From Arenimonas composti TR7-09 = DSM 18010 (GTDB lineage Bacteria > Pseudomonadota > Gammaproteobacteria > Xanthomonadales > Xanthomonadaceae), in the NCBI RefSeq assembly GCF_000426365.1, contig NZ_AUFF01000001.1:186001-250000 (forward strand): a stretch of 64,000 bases of DNA, in the 5' to 3' direction. Under the pieces are notes generated by a model, which did no database searches, was not told where the DNA came from, and saw only the letters and a program-made list of their open reading frames with translations. Positions 52,860 to 61,818 of this stretch are shown one piece after another; the stretch's first letter is position 1, and each line of letters starts with the position of its first letter. The position numbers and the translations under genes were made by a program.

Positions 52860-53759
52860 TCAGGCCGCCGGCGGCGCGCCGTCGGCGGTGGGTTCGGGAA
52901 GTTCGGCGGTGTCGGCGCTGCCCTTGGCCTTCAGCCAGATCGGCGCCAGCGGTGCTTCCTGCACGATCTCGACCAGCTGTTCCTTGGCCAGTTCGAGGAT
53001 CGAGAGGAAGGTGACGATCACGCCCAGCCGGCCTTCCTCGGCATTGAACAGGCTCTCGAAAGCGTGGAAGGCGCCTCCCTCCAGCTTCGTCAGCACGTCG
53101 CCCATGCGCTGGCGCACGCTCAGCGCCTCGCGGCGGATCGCGTGGTGGGCGAACATCTCGGCCCGGCGCAGCACGTCGCGCAGGGCCAGCAGCATCTCCC
53201 GCAGCTCCACCGGCGGCGGCGTGCGCACGACCTGCCGGTCCGGCACGTGTGCATGCGCGACGGCGGTGTCGCGGTCCAGGCGGTCGAGGGTGTCGATGTC
53301 CTCGGCCGCCTTCTTGAAGCGCTCGTACTCCTGCAGCCGGCGCACCAGCTCGGCACGCGGATCGGCTTCGAGGCCTTCGTCCGCCGGCGGCCGCGGCAGC
53401 AGCATCCGCGACTTGATCTCGGCCAGGATCGCGGCCATGACCAGGTACTCGGCGGCGAGCTCGAAGCGCAGCTCGCGCATCACCTCGATGTAGTCGACGT
53501 ACTGCCGGGTGATCTCGGCGACCGGGATGTCGAGGATGTCGAGGTTCTGCCGGCGGATCAGGTAGAGCAGGAGGTCGAGCGGGCCCTCGAAGGCCTCCAG
53601 GATCACTTCCAGCGCATCCGGCGGGATGTACAGGTCCTGCGGCATCTGCAGCACCGGCTGGCCCATCACGACCGCCAGCGGCATCTCCTGCTGCTGCGGC
53701 GCCGGCGGATGGCCCGGCAGGCCGGGGTGACCGGCTTCGGCGGCGGTGGCTTCGCTCAT
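52860..53759 (-). CDS. scpA: Segregation and condensation protein ScpA
   Basis: 299 residues, the kleisin of the SMC-ScpAB complex. The N-terminal ILEAFEGPLDLLLYLIRRQN is the ScpA signature, followed by EYLVMAAILAEIKSRMLLPR. A C-terminal winged helix (about 220-280) would contact the SMC head. An N-terminal Pro/Gln extension of about 45 residues is not typical. It heads scpA-scpB-rluB, an order seen in many bacteria. Confidence 0.93.
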   Translation of the reverse strand: MSEATAAEAGHPGLPGHPPAPQQQEMPLAVVMGQPVLQMPQDLYIPPDALEVILEAFEGPLDLLLYLIRRQNLDILDIPVAEITRQYVDYIEVMRELRFELAAEYLVMAAILAEIKSRMLLPRPPADEGLEADPRAELVRRLQEYERFKKAAEDIDTLDRLDRDTAVAHAHVPDRQVVRTPPPVELREMLLALRDVLRRAEMFAHHAIRREALSVRQRMGDVLTKLEGGAFHAFESLFNAEEGRLGVIVTFLSILELAKEQLVEIVQEAPLAPIWLKAKGSADTAELPEPTADGAPPAA

Positions 53760-53782
53760 CGATGATCCATGCGGGTTCCGCG

Positions 53783-54409
53783 TTACAGCGCCACGGGATG
53801 GAAACCCTGGCGAACGACCACGGGTTCGTCACCCGTGCAATCCACGACGCTGGTCGGGCCGGGCTCGCAGTCCTCGGCATCCAGCATCACGTCGACGAAA
53901 CGCAACCAGCGTTCGGCGACCATGTCGGCCTCGTGGCTGACCGGATGTTCCTCGTCCGGCAGCAACAGGCTCGTCGACAGCAGCGGCTCACCGACCGCCT
54001 CCAGAAGACCGCGCACGACGACGTGGTCGGGCAGGCGAATGCCGATCGCGCGGCGCTTGCTGCGGCCGACGTTGCGGATGCGTCTGGGCAGGTCGGGCGA
54101 AGCCGGGAGGATGAAGGTGCAGGGCCCCGGAGTCAGCGATCGCACCAGTCTGAAGGCCCGATCGTCCAGCCGGGCCAGCCGGCCGGCCTCGCTTACTGTG
54201 CGACAGAGTAAGGTGAAAGGGTGCCGGCTGTCCAGTTCGCGCAGGCGCAGCACGCGGTCCTCCGCGTCCTTGCTGTCGATGCTCCAGGCCAGCGTATAGC
54301 CCGCGTCGGTCGGCACCAGGGCCAGGCCGCCGGCGGCGATGGCCCGTACCGCGCGGTCGATCTGGCGCGCCTGCGGGTTGACGGGATGGACGGGAAGGCG
54401 GTCGGCCAT
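53783..54409 (-). CDS. YciO/Sua5/YrdC-family protein
   Basis: 208 residues, one TsaC-like domain. ALVPTDAGYTLAWSIDSKDA, RELDSRHPFTLLCR and LTPGPCTFILPAS are the conserved nucleotide-binding blocks. Relatives make threonylcarbamoyl-AMP for tRNA t6A, but the length and motifs resemble E. coli YciO more than TsaC, so a role in t6A formation is uncertain. ATG 54409 gives MADRLPVHPVNPQARQIDRA; upstream open sequence is not supported. Confidence 0.8.
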   Translation of the reverse strand: MADRLPVHPVNPQARQIDRAVRAIAAGGLALVPTDAGYTLAWSIDSKDAEDRVLRLRELDSRHPFTLLCRTVSEAGRLARLDDRAFRLVRSLTPGPCTFILPASPDLPRRIRNVGRSKRRAIGIRLPDHVVVRGLLEAVGEPLLSTSLLLPDEEHPVSHEADMVAERWLRFVDVMLDAEDCEPGPTSVVDCTGDEPVVVRQGFHPVAL

Positions 54410-54473
54410 CAGCGGATTGTGCCTGCGCCGGGGTGCACGCCGCATGCCGGTGCGGCGTGCCGGTACTGGCGGC

Positions 54474-56165
54474 TCATTCGAGGGTGAACCACTGCACTTC
54501 GACGCGGCGGTTGAGCTCGCTGTCGGGGCCGGCCGGTTCCTCCCAGCCGCGGCCGACCAGTTCGATCCGCTGCGGGTCGATGTTCGGGTGGCGCTTGAGC
54601 AGGGCATCGCGCACCGCCTGCGCACGCTTGCGCGACAGCTCCATCGCGTGCAGGGCCATGCTGCGCACCAGCGCCTGGCCGCCCTCGCGCTCGAACTCGG
54701 CGACGCGGGCGTTGTCGACGTGGCCGCGCAGCATCACCACCGAGCCCGGGCTGACCTGCAGGAAGTTGCGGATCGTGTCCAGGTACTCGTCGTTCTGCGT
54801 CGCGTTGCGGTCGAGCACCGACGAGTTCGGCTCGAAGAAGAAGCGGATGTCCTTGCTCAGCAGCGCGTCGCCCTCGAGTGCGGCGCGGTTCTCGCTGCGG
54901 ATCGGCGCGATCGCGATCGTCTGCGCGGCATAGCGGCCGCCGGCCTGCAGCTTCTGCAGCGCCGCCATGTCGACGAAGCGGGCCGGGTCGGACGGGTTGC
55001 GGATCAGGTCGCCGTAGGCCAGCACCGACGACTGGAAGATGCCGGCGAAGGAGCCGGCGGCGTCGATCTGGCCGCCGAAGAACGCGAGGTTCTCCGGCAG
55101 GTTGCTGAAGTGCACCTGCGCCAGTTCGTCGCGGGTGTCCTGCTCGCTCCAGCCGAAGGCCTTGCCGACCACGGCCAGGTGCGCCGCCGGGTTGTCGCGC
55201 AGCTGGGCATTGCCCTCGATCAGGCCGTGCACCAGACCCTCGACGATCCGCGGATTGGCCTGCGCGAAGGCCTTGTTGACCAGCAGCAGGTCGGCGATCA
55301 CCAGCAGGTTGCGGTTCGACACCAGCACCTTGGCGGCGCCGTCGGAGGCCTCGACCACCTCCTCAGTGCGCGGCGTCCAGCCGACGCAGCCATTGAGCCG
55401 GCCGCCGCCGACTTCGTGCTCGTAGGCGTCGCAGGCGGCGAAGGCGTCCTCGTAGAACACCAGGCCCAGCGCGTCCGGGCGCGGCCGCGCATCGAGGTCG
55501 CGCAGCACCTGCACCGGCACGCCCGCCTCGCCGGCCAGGTAGCGGATGAAGAACTCGCTCTCGTTGAACTGCGACGCCGCCAGCACCTTGCCCTTCAGTC
55601 CGTTGATGCTGGTGATGCCGGAATCGACGACCACCTGGTCGGCGCCGCGCGAGAAGGCGATCTGCGCCGGCACCACGACCTCGAACTGGCGGCCGAGCAC
55701 GGCCAGCACGTCGGCGGTGGTCACCGAGGCGGCGACGCGGCCGTTGTTGAGCTTGCTCCAGCCTTCCTCCTCGCTGAGGGTCAGGCGGACCTGGAAGCCG
55801 TATTCCTTCGCGAAGATCGATTCCGGGTTCGGCGCCAGGCCGCCGTTGGCGACGATCAGGCCGGCGTAACCGGCGTATTCGCTGATGTCGACGTCGACCA
55901 CGCCGTCTTTGATGGTGTACGCCGCGGCCTGGTCGAGGGTGGGCTGGCGGGTCAGCGGCTCGATCGGCGCCGGGGCGTCGCCGGACGGCACCGTCGGACC
56001 GTCGACGCCGCGGGCTTCGCGGGTGTCCGGTGCGCTGTCGCCGCCGCCGTCGCCGCGCAGGATCATCCAGGCGCCCAGGCCCAGCAGGCCGAGCACCAGC
56101 AGGATCGTGAAGACCTTGCCCAAGGCGTTGCCACGGTTCGATCGCCGACCGGTCTGCATCGTCAT
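54474..56165 (-). CDS. Membrane-anchored substrate-binding protein fused to OmpA-like domain
   Basis: 563 residues. One N-terminal membrane helix (about 18-38) and a linker, then a PstS/NrtA-like substrate-binding domain (about 85-410; LKGKVLAASQFNESEFFIRY, VLVSNRNLLVIADLLLVNKA). An OmpA C-terminal-like peptidoglycan-binding domain follows (about 430-563; FEPNSSVLDRN, RAQAVRDALLKRHPN, RIELVGRGWE). It would bridge inner membrane and cell wall. Last gene of the PspA operon, overlapping the coiled-coil gene by ATGA. Ligand unknown. Confidence 0.85.
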   Translation of the reverse strand: MTMQTGRRSNRGNALGKVFTILLVLGLLGLGAWMILRGDGGGDSAPDTREARGVDGPTVPSGDAPAPIEPLTRQPTLDQAAAYTIKDGVVDVDISEYAGYAGLIVANGGLAPNPESIFAKEYGFQVRLTLSEEEGWSKLNNGRVAASVTTADVLAVLGRQFEVVVPAQIAFSRGADQVVVDSGITSINGLKGKVLAASQFNESEFFIRYLAGEAGVPVQVLRDLDARPRPDALGLVFYEDAFAACDAYEHEVGGGRLNGCVGWTPRTEEVVEASDGAAKVLVSNRNLLVIADLLLVNKAFAQANPRIVEGLVHGLIEGNAQLRDNPAAHLAVVGKAFGWSEQDTRDELAQVHFSNLPENLAFFGGQIDAAGSFAGIFQSSVLAYGDLIRNPSDPARFVDMAALQKLQAGGRYAAQTIAIAPIRSENRAALEGDALLSKDIRFFFEPNSSVLDRNATQNDEYLDTIRNFLQVSPGSVVMLRGHVDNARVAEFEREGGQALVRSMALHAMELSRKRAQAVRDALLKRHPNIDPQRIELVGRGWEEPAGPDSELNRRVEVQWFTLE

Positions 56166-57013
56166 TCTCCTTCGCGCGCGGCTTTTCGGGGGGGCGCCTC
56201 GCCGCGCAGCACGCGCGCCGGCAGGCGTTGTTCGAGCGGACTGTCGAGGGTGCCGATCAGGTCGCGCTGGCTGTCGAGCCAGCGGCTGGCCTCGTTGAAC
56301 GAGGCGGCGAGGGCGTCGAGCGAGCCGCCGAGGTCGTTGCGGTCGCGGCTGAGCAGGGCCTGCTCGCGGATCAGCGCGACCTGCAGGTCGATGCGCTGCA
56401 GCTCGGAGTCGACGTGTTCGCCGCGCTCGGCGGCGTCGGCGTGCGCGGCCTGGCGCTGGTCGATCACCGCGACCTGCTGCTCGAGGCTGCGGCGCAGGTC
56501 CGGCGACAGGTTGGGTTCCTCGAGGCGGCGACGCAGCTGGCGTTCCTGTTCGTCGAGCGCATCGGCCTCGCGGCGGGCGGTCGCCAGCACCCGTTCGATC
56601 GCCTGGCGGGCGTTGAGCAGGCGCAGGTGCAGCCAGACGAGCTGCTGCAGGTGGTCGGAGTAGGCGGCCAGCATCGGCGAGCCGTCGAGGGTGCGCAGGA
56701 TCTCGCGGGCGCGCGCCTCGAGGCTGGACTGGCGTTCGCGCTGGCGGCCGTCGAGGCGTTCGGTCATCGCCAGGTAGCGGGCGTCGGCCGGGTCCTCGCG
56801 GCGCTCGCCGACGTCGATCGCGTTGCGGAAGCGTTTGCTGCCGGCCAGCGACGACAGATAGGTGATCTCCAGCGCCGCGCCGACGATCCAGAAGCCCGGG
56901 TTCACGAAGCCGCCGAGCATCGCGAATGCGGCGATGCCGAACCAGTTCGGCGGGATCGGCATGCCGAACGGGCGGGCGTTGAACGCCGCCCACCAGTACT
57001 TCAGCGACTTCAC
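56162..57013 (-). CDS. Membrane-associated coiled-coil protein
   Basis: 283 residues. A short N-terminal hydrophobic region (about 22-58; FGIAAFAMLGGFVNPGFWIV) could form a hairpin in the membrane. From about residue 90 to 250 it is a long charged coiled coil (RREADALDEQERQLRRRLEE, QQVAVIDQRQAAHADAAERG). It ends with a short basic tail. It resembles no family I can name. The GTG start overlaps the AAA ATPase stop (GTGA). The coiled coil may contact PspA, which is also helical (inference). Confidence 0.75.
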   Translation of the reverse strand: MKSLKYWWAAFNARPFGMPIPPNWFGIAAFAMLGGFVNPGFWIVGAALEITYLSSLAGSKRFRNAIDVGERREDPADARYLAMTERLDGRQRERQSSLEARAREILRTLDGSPMLAAYSDHLQQLVWLHLRLLNARQAIERVLATARREADALDEQERQLRRRLEEPNLSPDLRRSLEQQVAVIDQRQAAHADAAERGEHVDSELQRIDLQVALIREQALLSRDRNDLGGSLDALAASFNEASRWLDSQRDLIGTLDSPLEQRLPARVLRGEAPPRKAAREGE

Positions 57014-58668
57014 GCCGGCGGGCTCCCGGCGGCGAGGTGGCGCAGCATCGGCGGCACGAAGTCGAGGTCGGTGGCCTCGCGCACGGCGATGCGCATCTGA
57101 AACTCGAGCACGTCCGGCGGCACCGGCGGCTGGTAACCGTCGAGGCAGTCGCGCAGCGCGTCGATCGGCGACAAGCCACCGGTGCGGGTCAGGCGGTAGG
57201 CCTTCACCGCGATCGCCTCGGCGGCGCCCGGCGTCAGCAGCAGCGGCAGCGGCAGTTCCAGCATCCGTTCCGTGTCCGGGGCGATGCCGAAGCGCTTCAG
57301 CAGCGCCCGCAGCAGATCTGCGCTCTCGGCGGCGGTGGTGGTCGGCAGCAGCGGGATCTTGACGTCGACGCGGCCCGGCCGCTTCAGGTCGACCTCGATC
57401 AGGTCCGGCCGCGAGGAGGCGAGGATCCACATCAGCCGGCCGCGGTTGCCGGCGTTGCTCATCTCCTGCGCGATCATCGAATACAGGCGGCCGGACAGGC
57501 CGGAATCGCCGCTGCCGGCGTCGCGCTTGCCGAGCGCCTGGTCGGCTTCGTCGATGAAGACGATGCAGCGGCCGAGCGCGCGGATCAGGCGGAAGATCTT
57601 CTCCAGGTTGCCCTCGCTGGAACCGACCCACTTGTCGCGGAAGTTCTTCAGCTTCACCACCGGCACCGCCGCCTCGCCGGCCAGGCACTCGACCAGATAG
57701 GTTTTGCCGGTACCGACCGGGCCGCAGAAGATGTAGCCCATCGGCAACGCGCGCAGGTCCGAGGCCTGCCACAGCGCGATGTCCTGGCGCAGCCAGGCCT
57801 TCAGCGCGTCCTGGGCGTGGTAGTCGTCGAGCGAGCGCTTCGATTCGATGAACTCGACCAGGCCGGCCGCGTCTTCTTCCACCAGCTGCTTCTTCACCCG
57901 CACCCAGTCGGCCGGGCCGAGCCGCTGCTGCTGGTGGGCGCGGGTGCGCACCAGGCTGTGCAGGGCGCTGAGGCCGACGCCGGCGAGCTGCTGCGCCGCG
58001 GCCTCGTCGCTGGCGTCCGGATCGAAAGCCGCCGGGTGGTCGACCCGCAGCTGCGCCAGTGCCTGCTCCAGCACCGCCACGTCCGGCAGCGGCACCCGCA
58101 GGCGGGCGACCCGCGGATTGGCACCGACCAGCGGATGCAGATCGTTGAGGTTGTCGGCGAGCAGGAAGCTGGCGAAGGCCAGATCGGTGAACGGCGGTTC
58201 CGAAGCCCAGTCGCGCACCAGGCTGGCGAGGCTGGCGGTCTCGAAATCGCCCTGGCGGCTGGCCGGCAGCACCTGGTCGGCGCCACGGATCACGCAGGCG
58301 ACGTGCTCCGGCGCGGTCTCGCGCCCGAGCGCGCGCAGGTTGGCGCGGTAGCGCAGGTAGCGGCTGACGAATTCGACGGCCTGGCGCGGATCGCGCGGCA
58401 GCGCCGGCATCTTCTCCATCGCCGGCCACTGCGCGACGCGCTCGCTGCCGCGCAGCAGCTGCAGGCCATTGCCGGGGTCGTAGACGAACACGACGTCGAA
58501 GCCGGCGAGCAGCTGCGCGTCGAGATAGCGCACGAGGTTGACCAGCCGCCCCTGCAGCGGGAAGCGGTCGGCGATGTTGCCGTAGAGCACGAACTGCCCG
58601 TGCGCGCCGCTCTCGTAGGCGAGCGCCAGCTCACGCGCCCAGGCGGGGGCGTCGGCGTCGAGGGGCAT
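57010..58668 (-). CDS. AAA ATPase linked to PspA
   Basis: 552 residues. The N-terminal part (about 1-250) contains YGNIADRFPLQGRLVNLVRY and VVFVYDPGNG and resembles the degenerate first module of Ycf46-like AAA proteins. The C-terminal AAA domain (about 290-500) has Walker A GPVGTGKT, Walker B CIVFIDEAD and the arginine-finger region RPGRVDVKIP. No protease domain, so a remodelling role is likely. It starts 6 bases after pspA and overlaps the coiled-coil gene. Confidence 0.85.
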   Translation of the reverse strand: MPLDADAPAWARELALAYESGAHGQFVLYGNIADRFPLQGRLVNLVRYLDAQLLAGFDVVFVYDPGNGLQLLRGSERVAQWPAMEKMPALPRDPRQAVEFVSRYLRYRANLRALGRETAPEHVACVIRGADQVLPASRQGDFETASLASLVRDWASEPPFTDLAFASFLLADNLNDLHPLVGANPRVARLRVPLPDVAVLEQALAQLRVDHPAAFDPDASDEAAAQQLAGVGLSALHSLVRTRAHQQQRLGPADWVRVKKQLVEEDAAGLVEFIESKRSLDDYHAQDALKAWLRQDIALWQASDLRALPMGYIFCGPVGTGKTYLVECLAGEAAVPVVKLKNFRDKWVGSSEGNLEKIFRLIRALGRCIVFIDEADQALGKRDAGSGDSGLSGRLYSMIAQEMSNAGNRGRLMWILASSRPDLIEVDLKRPGRVDVKIPLLPTTTAAESADLLRALLKRFGIAPDTERMLELPLPLLLTPGAAEAIAVKAYRLTRTGGLSPIDALRDCLDGYQPPVPPDVLEFQMRIAVREATDLDFVPPMLRHLAAGSPPA

Positions 58669-58674
58669 CGGCGG

Positions 58675-59430
58675 TCACTGACCCTGCGGGCTTTCCGGGG
58701 TCGCGGTGCCGCCCATGCTGCGCGGCGCCGCCGGCGCGGCTTCCTGGCCGGGCAGGGCGAGGCCTTCGGCGGCGGCGAAGTCGGCCAGCGCCTGGTCGGC
58801 CAGCGCCTGCTGCTCGGCTTCCTTGACCTGGATGCCGGTCATGTCCAGCGAATCCTTCGCGACGCGGGCGCGGCCGGCGGCCTTGTCGCGCTCTTCCTCG
58901 ACCATCTCGTGCAGGCGGTTGAGGGTGTCGCCGGAACCGCCGATCTGGCCGATCATGCCGGCGGCCATCTCGTTCATCTCGGCCATCGCGGTCTTCATCT
59001 TCATGTCGTTGATCGCGCCCTTCAGCGACTGGATCTTCGCGCGGGCGGCATTGACGGCGACGTCGCGGGCCTTGATCAGGTTCTTGTAGGTTTCCTCGGC
59101 GTCGGCGAGCTGGCGGCGGTTCTCCGCCAGTTCGCGGCTCACCGTCTGCAGGCGCAGCGCGTGCTGGCCTGCGGCGTCCTTGTTGCCGGCGCGCAGGTGG
59201 GCAGTGGTGCGGGCGCGCAGCTCGGATTCCTCGTTCTCGAGGCGGCGCACCTGGCCCATCAGCCGCTCGGCGAGGCCGGCGTGCGCGGCCAGGCCCTGGT
59301 TGTACTGGCTGATCTGCTTGCGCAGGTTCTCCTGCTCGAGTTCGAGCAGCGCCTCCGGGTTCTTCTTCTCGAGGTCCTTGACGAACAGCGCCAGGAAACC
59401 GCGGAACACATTCGCCAGCCGTCGGAACAT
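58675..59430 (-). CDS. pspA: Phage-shock-protein A family (PspA/IM30)
   Basis: 251 residues, nearly all alpha-helical. The opening MFRRLANVFRGFLALFVKDL holds the membrane-binding amphipathic helix, followed by long helices with LRKQISQYNQGLAAHAGLAE and EETYKNLIKARDVAVNAARA. A C-terminal tail rich in Ala and Pro is extra to E. coli PspA. PspA polymerises on damaged inner membrane and protects proton-motive force. First gene of the four-gene operon; no PspF or PspBC genes are adjacent. Confidence 0.85.
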   Translation of the reverse strand: MFRRLANVFRGFLALFVKDLEKKNPEALLELEQENLRKQISQYNQGLAAHAGLAERLMGQVRRLENEESELRARTTAHLRAGNKDAAGQHALRLQTVSRELAENRRQLADAEETYKNLIKARDVAVNAARAKIQSLKGAINDMKMKTAMAEMNEMAAGMIGQIGGSGDTLNRLHEMVEEERDKAAGRARVAKDSLDMTGIQVKEAEQQALADQALADFAAAEGLALPGQEAAPAAPRSMGGTATPESPQGQ

Positions 59431-59579
59431 CGTCTTCTCCCCGAAACGTCGCGATGCGCCGCCGGCACCGCCTTCGCCGCGACTTTACGCAGCGGGCGGG
59501 GTTTCTCCAAGCGCCGCGCCGGTGCATACCCGGGCGCATGGGCGCTGGCCGGCGCCGGTCGCGCAGGGGACAATGCGGC

Positions 59580-60299
59580 ATGGACTTCATCTTCGATCCG
59601 CAGCGGCTGATGGCGCTCGCGCACACGGCGGCGCCGGCCTATGCCGGTGCGGAACCGTTTCCGCACGCCGTGTTCGACGACTTCCTGCGCCCGGAGGCGG
59701 CCGCAATACTGGCGCACGCCTTCCCGACGCCGCCGCAGTACACCGGCTGGGACCGCTACGCCGCCGCCGGTTTCGAGATGAAGCTGGCCAGCGCCGACGA
59801 GACGCGACTGCCGGCGGCGATCGTGCGTGCGCTGCATGAGTTCAACAGCGGCCCGTTCGTGCGCTTCCTGGAAGCCCTGACGGGCATTCCGGGCCTGCTG
59901 CCGGATCCGCATCTGCTCGGCGGCGGCGCGCATCTGGTCGGGCGCGGCGGCCATCTCGGCGTGCATGCCGACTTCAACTGGCATCCGGGCCTGCAGGCGC
60001 ACCGGCGCATCAACGTGCTGCTCTACCTCAACCGCGACTGGCCGGCGGACTGGGGTGGGGAACTCGAGCTGTGGTCCACCGATGCCGGCCGCCGCGTGCG
60101 CAGCATCGCGCCGATCTTCAACCGCGCGGTGATCTTCAACACCCGCAGCGACACCTTCCACGGCCACCCGGCGCCGCTGGCCTGCCCGGAAGGCGAATAC
60201 CGGCGCTCGCTGGCGCTGTACTACTACAGCGCCGACCGCCCGGAAGAAGAGAAGCGCGCGCCGCACAGCACCCGCTACAAGGGCCTGCACCTGCCGTGA
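59580..60299 (+). CDS. 2-oxoglutarate/Fe(II)-dependent oxygenase
   Basis: 239 residues, a prolyl-4-hydroxylase-like fold. The iron ligands are His and Asp in LGVHADFNWH and a distal His in SDTFHGHPAP; Arg in YRRSLALYYY binds 2-oxoglutarate. Opening with a PFPHAVFDDFL motif, typical of P4Hc proteins near polysaccharide genes. ATG 59580 follows AGGGGACAATG, where GACAAT may be the -10 box. The next gene overlaps it (GTGA). Confidence 0.82.
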   Translation: MDFIFDPQRLMALAHTAAPAYAGAEPFPHAVFDDFLRPEAAAILAHAFPTPPQYTGWDRYAAAGFEMKLASADETRLPAAIVRALHEFNSGPFVRFLEALTGIPGLLPDPHLLGGGAHLVGRGGHLGVHADFNWHPGLQAHRRINVLLYLNRDWPADWGGELELWSTDAGRRVRSIAPIFNRAVIFNTRSDTFHGHPAPLACPEGEYRRSLALYYYSADRPEEEKRAPHSTRYKGLHLP

Positions 60300-61114
60300 G
60301 CGGCTGGCGGCTGCCGGTGCTGACCTACCACGCGGCGAACGTCGCCGGTGGCGATTACCTCGGCAACGATCACGTGGCGCTCGCCGCAGACCTGGCGATG
60401 TTCGCGCGCGCCGGCTGGCGCATCGTGCCGGCGCGCTGGGCGGCGGAGCAGGTAGCCTGCCTCGCCGACCGCGACCTCCGGCGCTGCGTCGCACTGACCT
60501 GCGACGACGGCACCGACCTCGACCTGCGTGATCTCGACTGGCCCGGCGTCGGCCGGCAGCGCAGCTTCGCCGGCATCCTCGCCGAGGCCGCCGGGCGCTT
60601 TCCGGCACTGACGCCGCACCTGACCAGCTTCGTGATCGCCGACCCGCAGGCACGCGCGGTGATGGATCGCGACTGCCTGCACGGCCGCGACTGGATGCGC
60701 GAGTGGTGGGCGGAGGCCGGACCGCACATCGAGATCGGCTGCCACAGCTGGGACCACAACCATCCGGCCCTCGGCACGACCGGCTTAGACGGCATGCCGC
60801 GCGGTGATTTCTTCGTGGTCGACAACGAGGCGCGGGCCGACTTCCAGATCGCGCAGGCGCTCGACTACATCGGAGCGCGCATCGCGCCGGCGCGCTGCGC
60901 CCTCTTCGCCTATCCCTATGGCCACGCGAACGCCTTCCTGCGCGAGGACTGGCTGCCGCGCCGCGGCCCGGAACTCGGCCTGCTCGGCGCCTTCGGCTGC
61001 CAGGGCGAGCCGGCGCATGCGGGCAGCGATCGCTGGGAACTGCCGCGATTCGTGTGCGGCTGGCACTGGAAGTCGGCGGAGGAGCTTTGGGCCCTCCTGG
61101 CAAGTTGTGCCTGA
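60296..61114 (+). CDS. Polysaccharide deacetylase-like (NodB homology) protein
   Basis: 272 residues. The opening VLTYHAANVAGGDYLGNDHV, the catalytic-base and metal motif ALTCDDGTDLDL (Asp70, Asp71) and the second motif CHSWDHNH (HSxxH) are the NodB features. FAYPYGHANAFL is the third. No signal peptide, so it probably acts in the cytoplasm on a sugar or a lipid-linked precursor. The GTG start overlaps the oxygenase stop, so the two proteins are likely to work on one substrate. Confidence 0.8.
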   Translation: MSGWRLPVLTYHAANVAGGDYLGNDHVALAADLAMFARAGWRIVPARWAAEQVACLADRDLRRCVALTCDDGTDLDLRDLDWPGVGRQRSFAGILAEAAGRFPALTPHLTSFVIADPQARAVMDRDCLHGRDWMREWWAEAGPHIEIGCHSWDHNHPALGTTGLDGMPRGDFFVVDNEARADFQIAQALDYIGARIAPARCALFAYPYGHANAFLREDWLPRRGPELGLLGAFGCQGEPAHAGSDRWELPRFVCGWHWKSAEELWALLASCA

Positions 61115-61127
61115 CGAACAAGAAGTA

Positions 61128-61257
61128 TTGGATAAGAGAAGAAGTGATGGGTGAGAAATAAGAAGTAGGGGAGGCGCGCGCTTCGCGCGAACGGCCAGCC
61201 GCCGCGTCGCCGATTCACTACTTCTTGTTTCTTACCCACTACTTCTTATTTCTCATT
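61128..61257. repeat. Long inverted repeat D, imperfect arms of AAGAAGTA units
   Basis: Left arm about 61128-61170 and right arm about 61214-61257 pair imperfectly (roughly four bases in five, with small gaps). Units are AAGAAGTA and GGGTGAGAAAT. The 43-base spacer contains GCGCGCGCTTCGCGCGAAC, similar to part of the spacer in repeat A. It fills the gap between the deacetylase and the convergent gene at 61272. AT content is far above the surroundings. Confidence 0.7.
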
Positions 61258-61271
61258 CGTTACTTGTCTTC

Positions 61272-61766
61272 TCAGAAGGGTCCCCACCCGTTAACCCGCG
61301 CGACCAGCTCCCCGCGCCGCGCCTCGCCCAGCCGCCGATGCCAATGCGCGATCAGATACGGATGCTGCGTCGGTTCGAAGCCCGCCGCCATGTCGACTTC
61401 CCAGGCCCGCGCATCGCCGCAGTAGCCGAAGAAGGCCTCGCAGCGGTCGGCGAACTTGGCGAAGGTCCAGCGCAGGGTCTGCAGGTAGAGGCCGCCGGCG
61501 GCGCGGATGCGTTCGGCCTGGTCCGCGGCCAGGCGCGCGAAGGCGCGGCCGTCGGTGGCGGCACCGCCGATCAGGCCGACGTCGTCGCGCAGCCACAGGT
61601 GCACGTAGTTGGCGGCAACGAACACGCCTTCGGCCGGGCGCAGGAAGGCGATGACGTGGTGTTCGAAGTCGGGCGGCTCGGCGGCGAACTTGCGGCGGAA
61701 GATCGGCGCCGCGAATGCCGGGTCGTCCACTTCGGTGATAATCACGAGGTCGTCCAGGCGGTCCAT
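61272..61766 (-). CDS. Conserved hypothetical protein
   Basis: 164 residues, soluble. [60 protein letters not shown] and [20 protein letters not shown] are the recognisable blocks. No signal peptide or known catalytic motif. The start at 61766 is preferred over an in-frame ATG 25 codons upstream, which would overlap the divergent YciI gene region. Its stop touches the end of inverted repeat D. Confidence 0.65.
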   Translation of the reverse strand: MDRLDDLVIITEVDDPAFAAPIFRRKFAAEPPDFEHHVIAFLRPAEGVFVAANYVHLWLRDDVGLIGGAATDGRAFARLAADQAERIRAAGGLYLQTLRWTFAKFADRCEAFFGYCGDARAWEVDMAAGFEPTQHPYLIAHWHRRLGEARRGELVARVNGWGPF

Positions 61767-61818
61767 GGGTTCCGGGTCGGTCGGCGGAGCGGCAATTGCA
61801 GCAGAAGAGGGCACGGCC

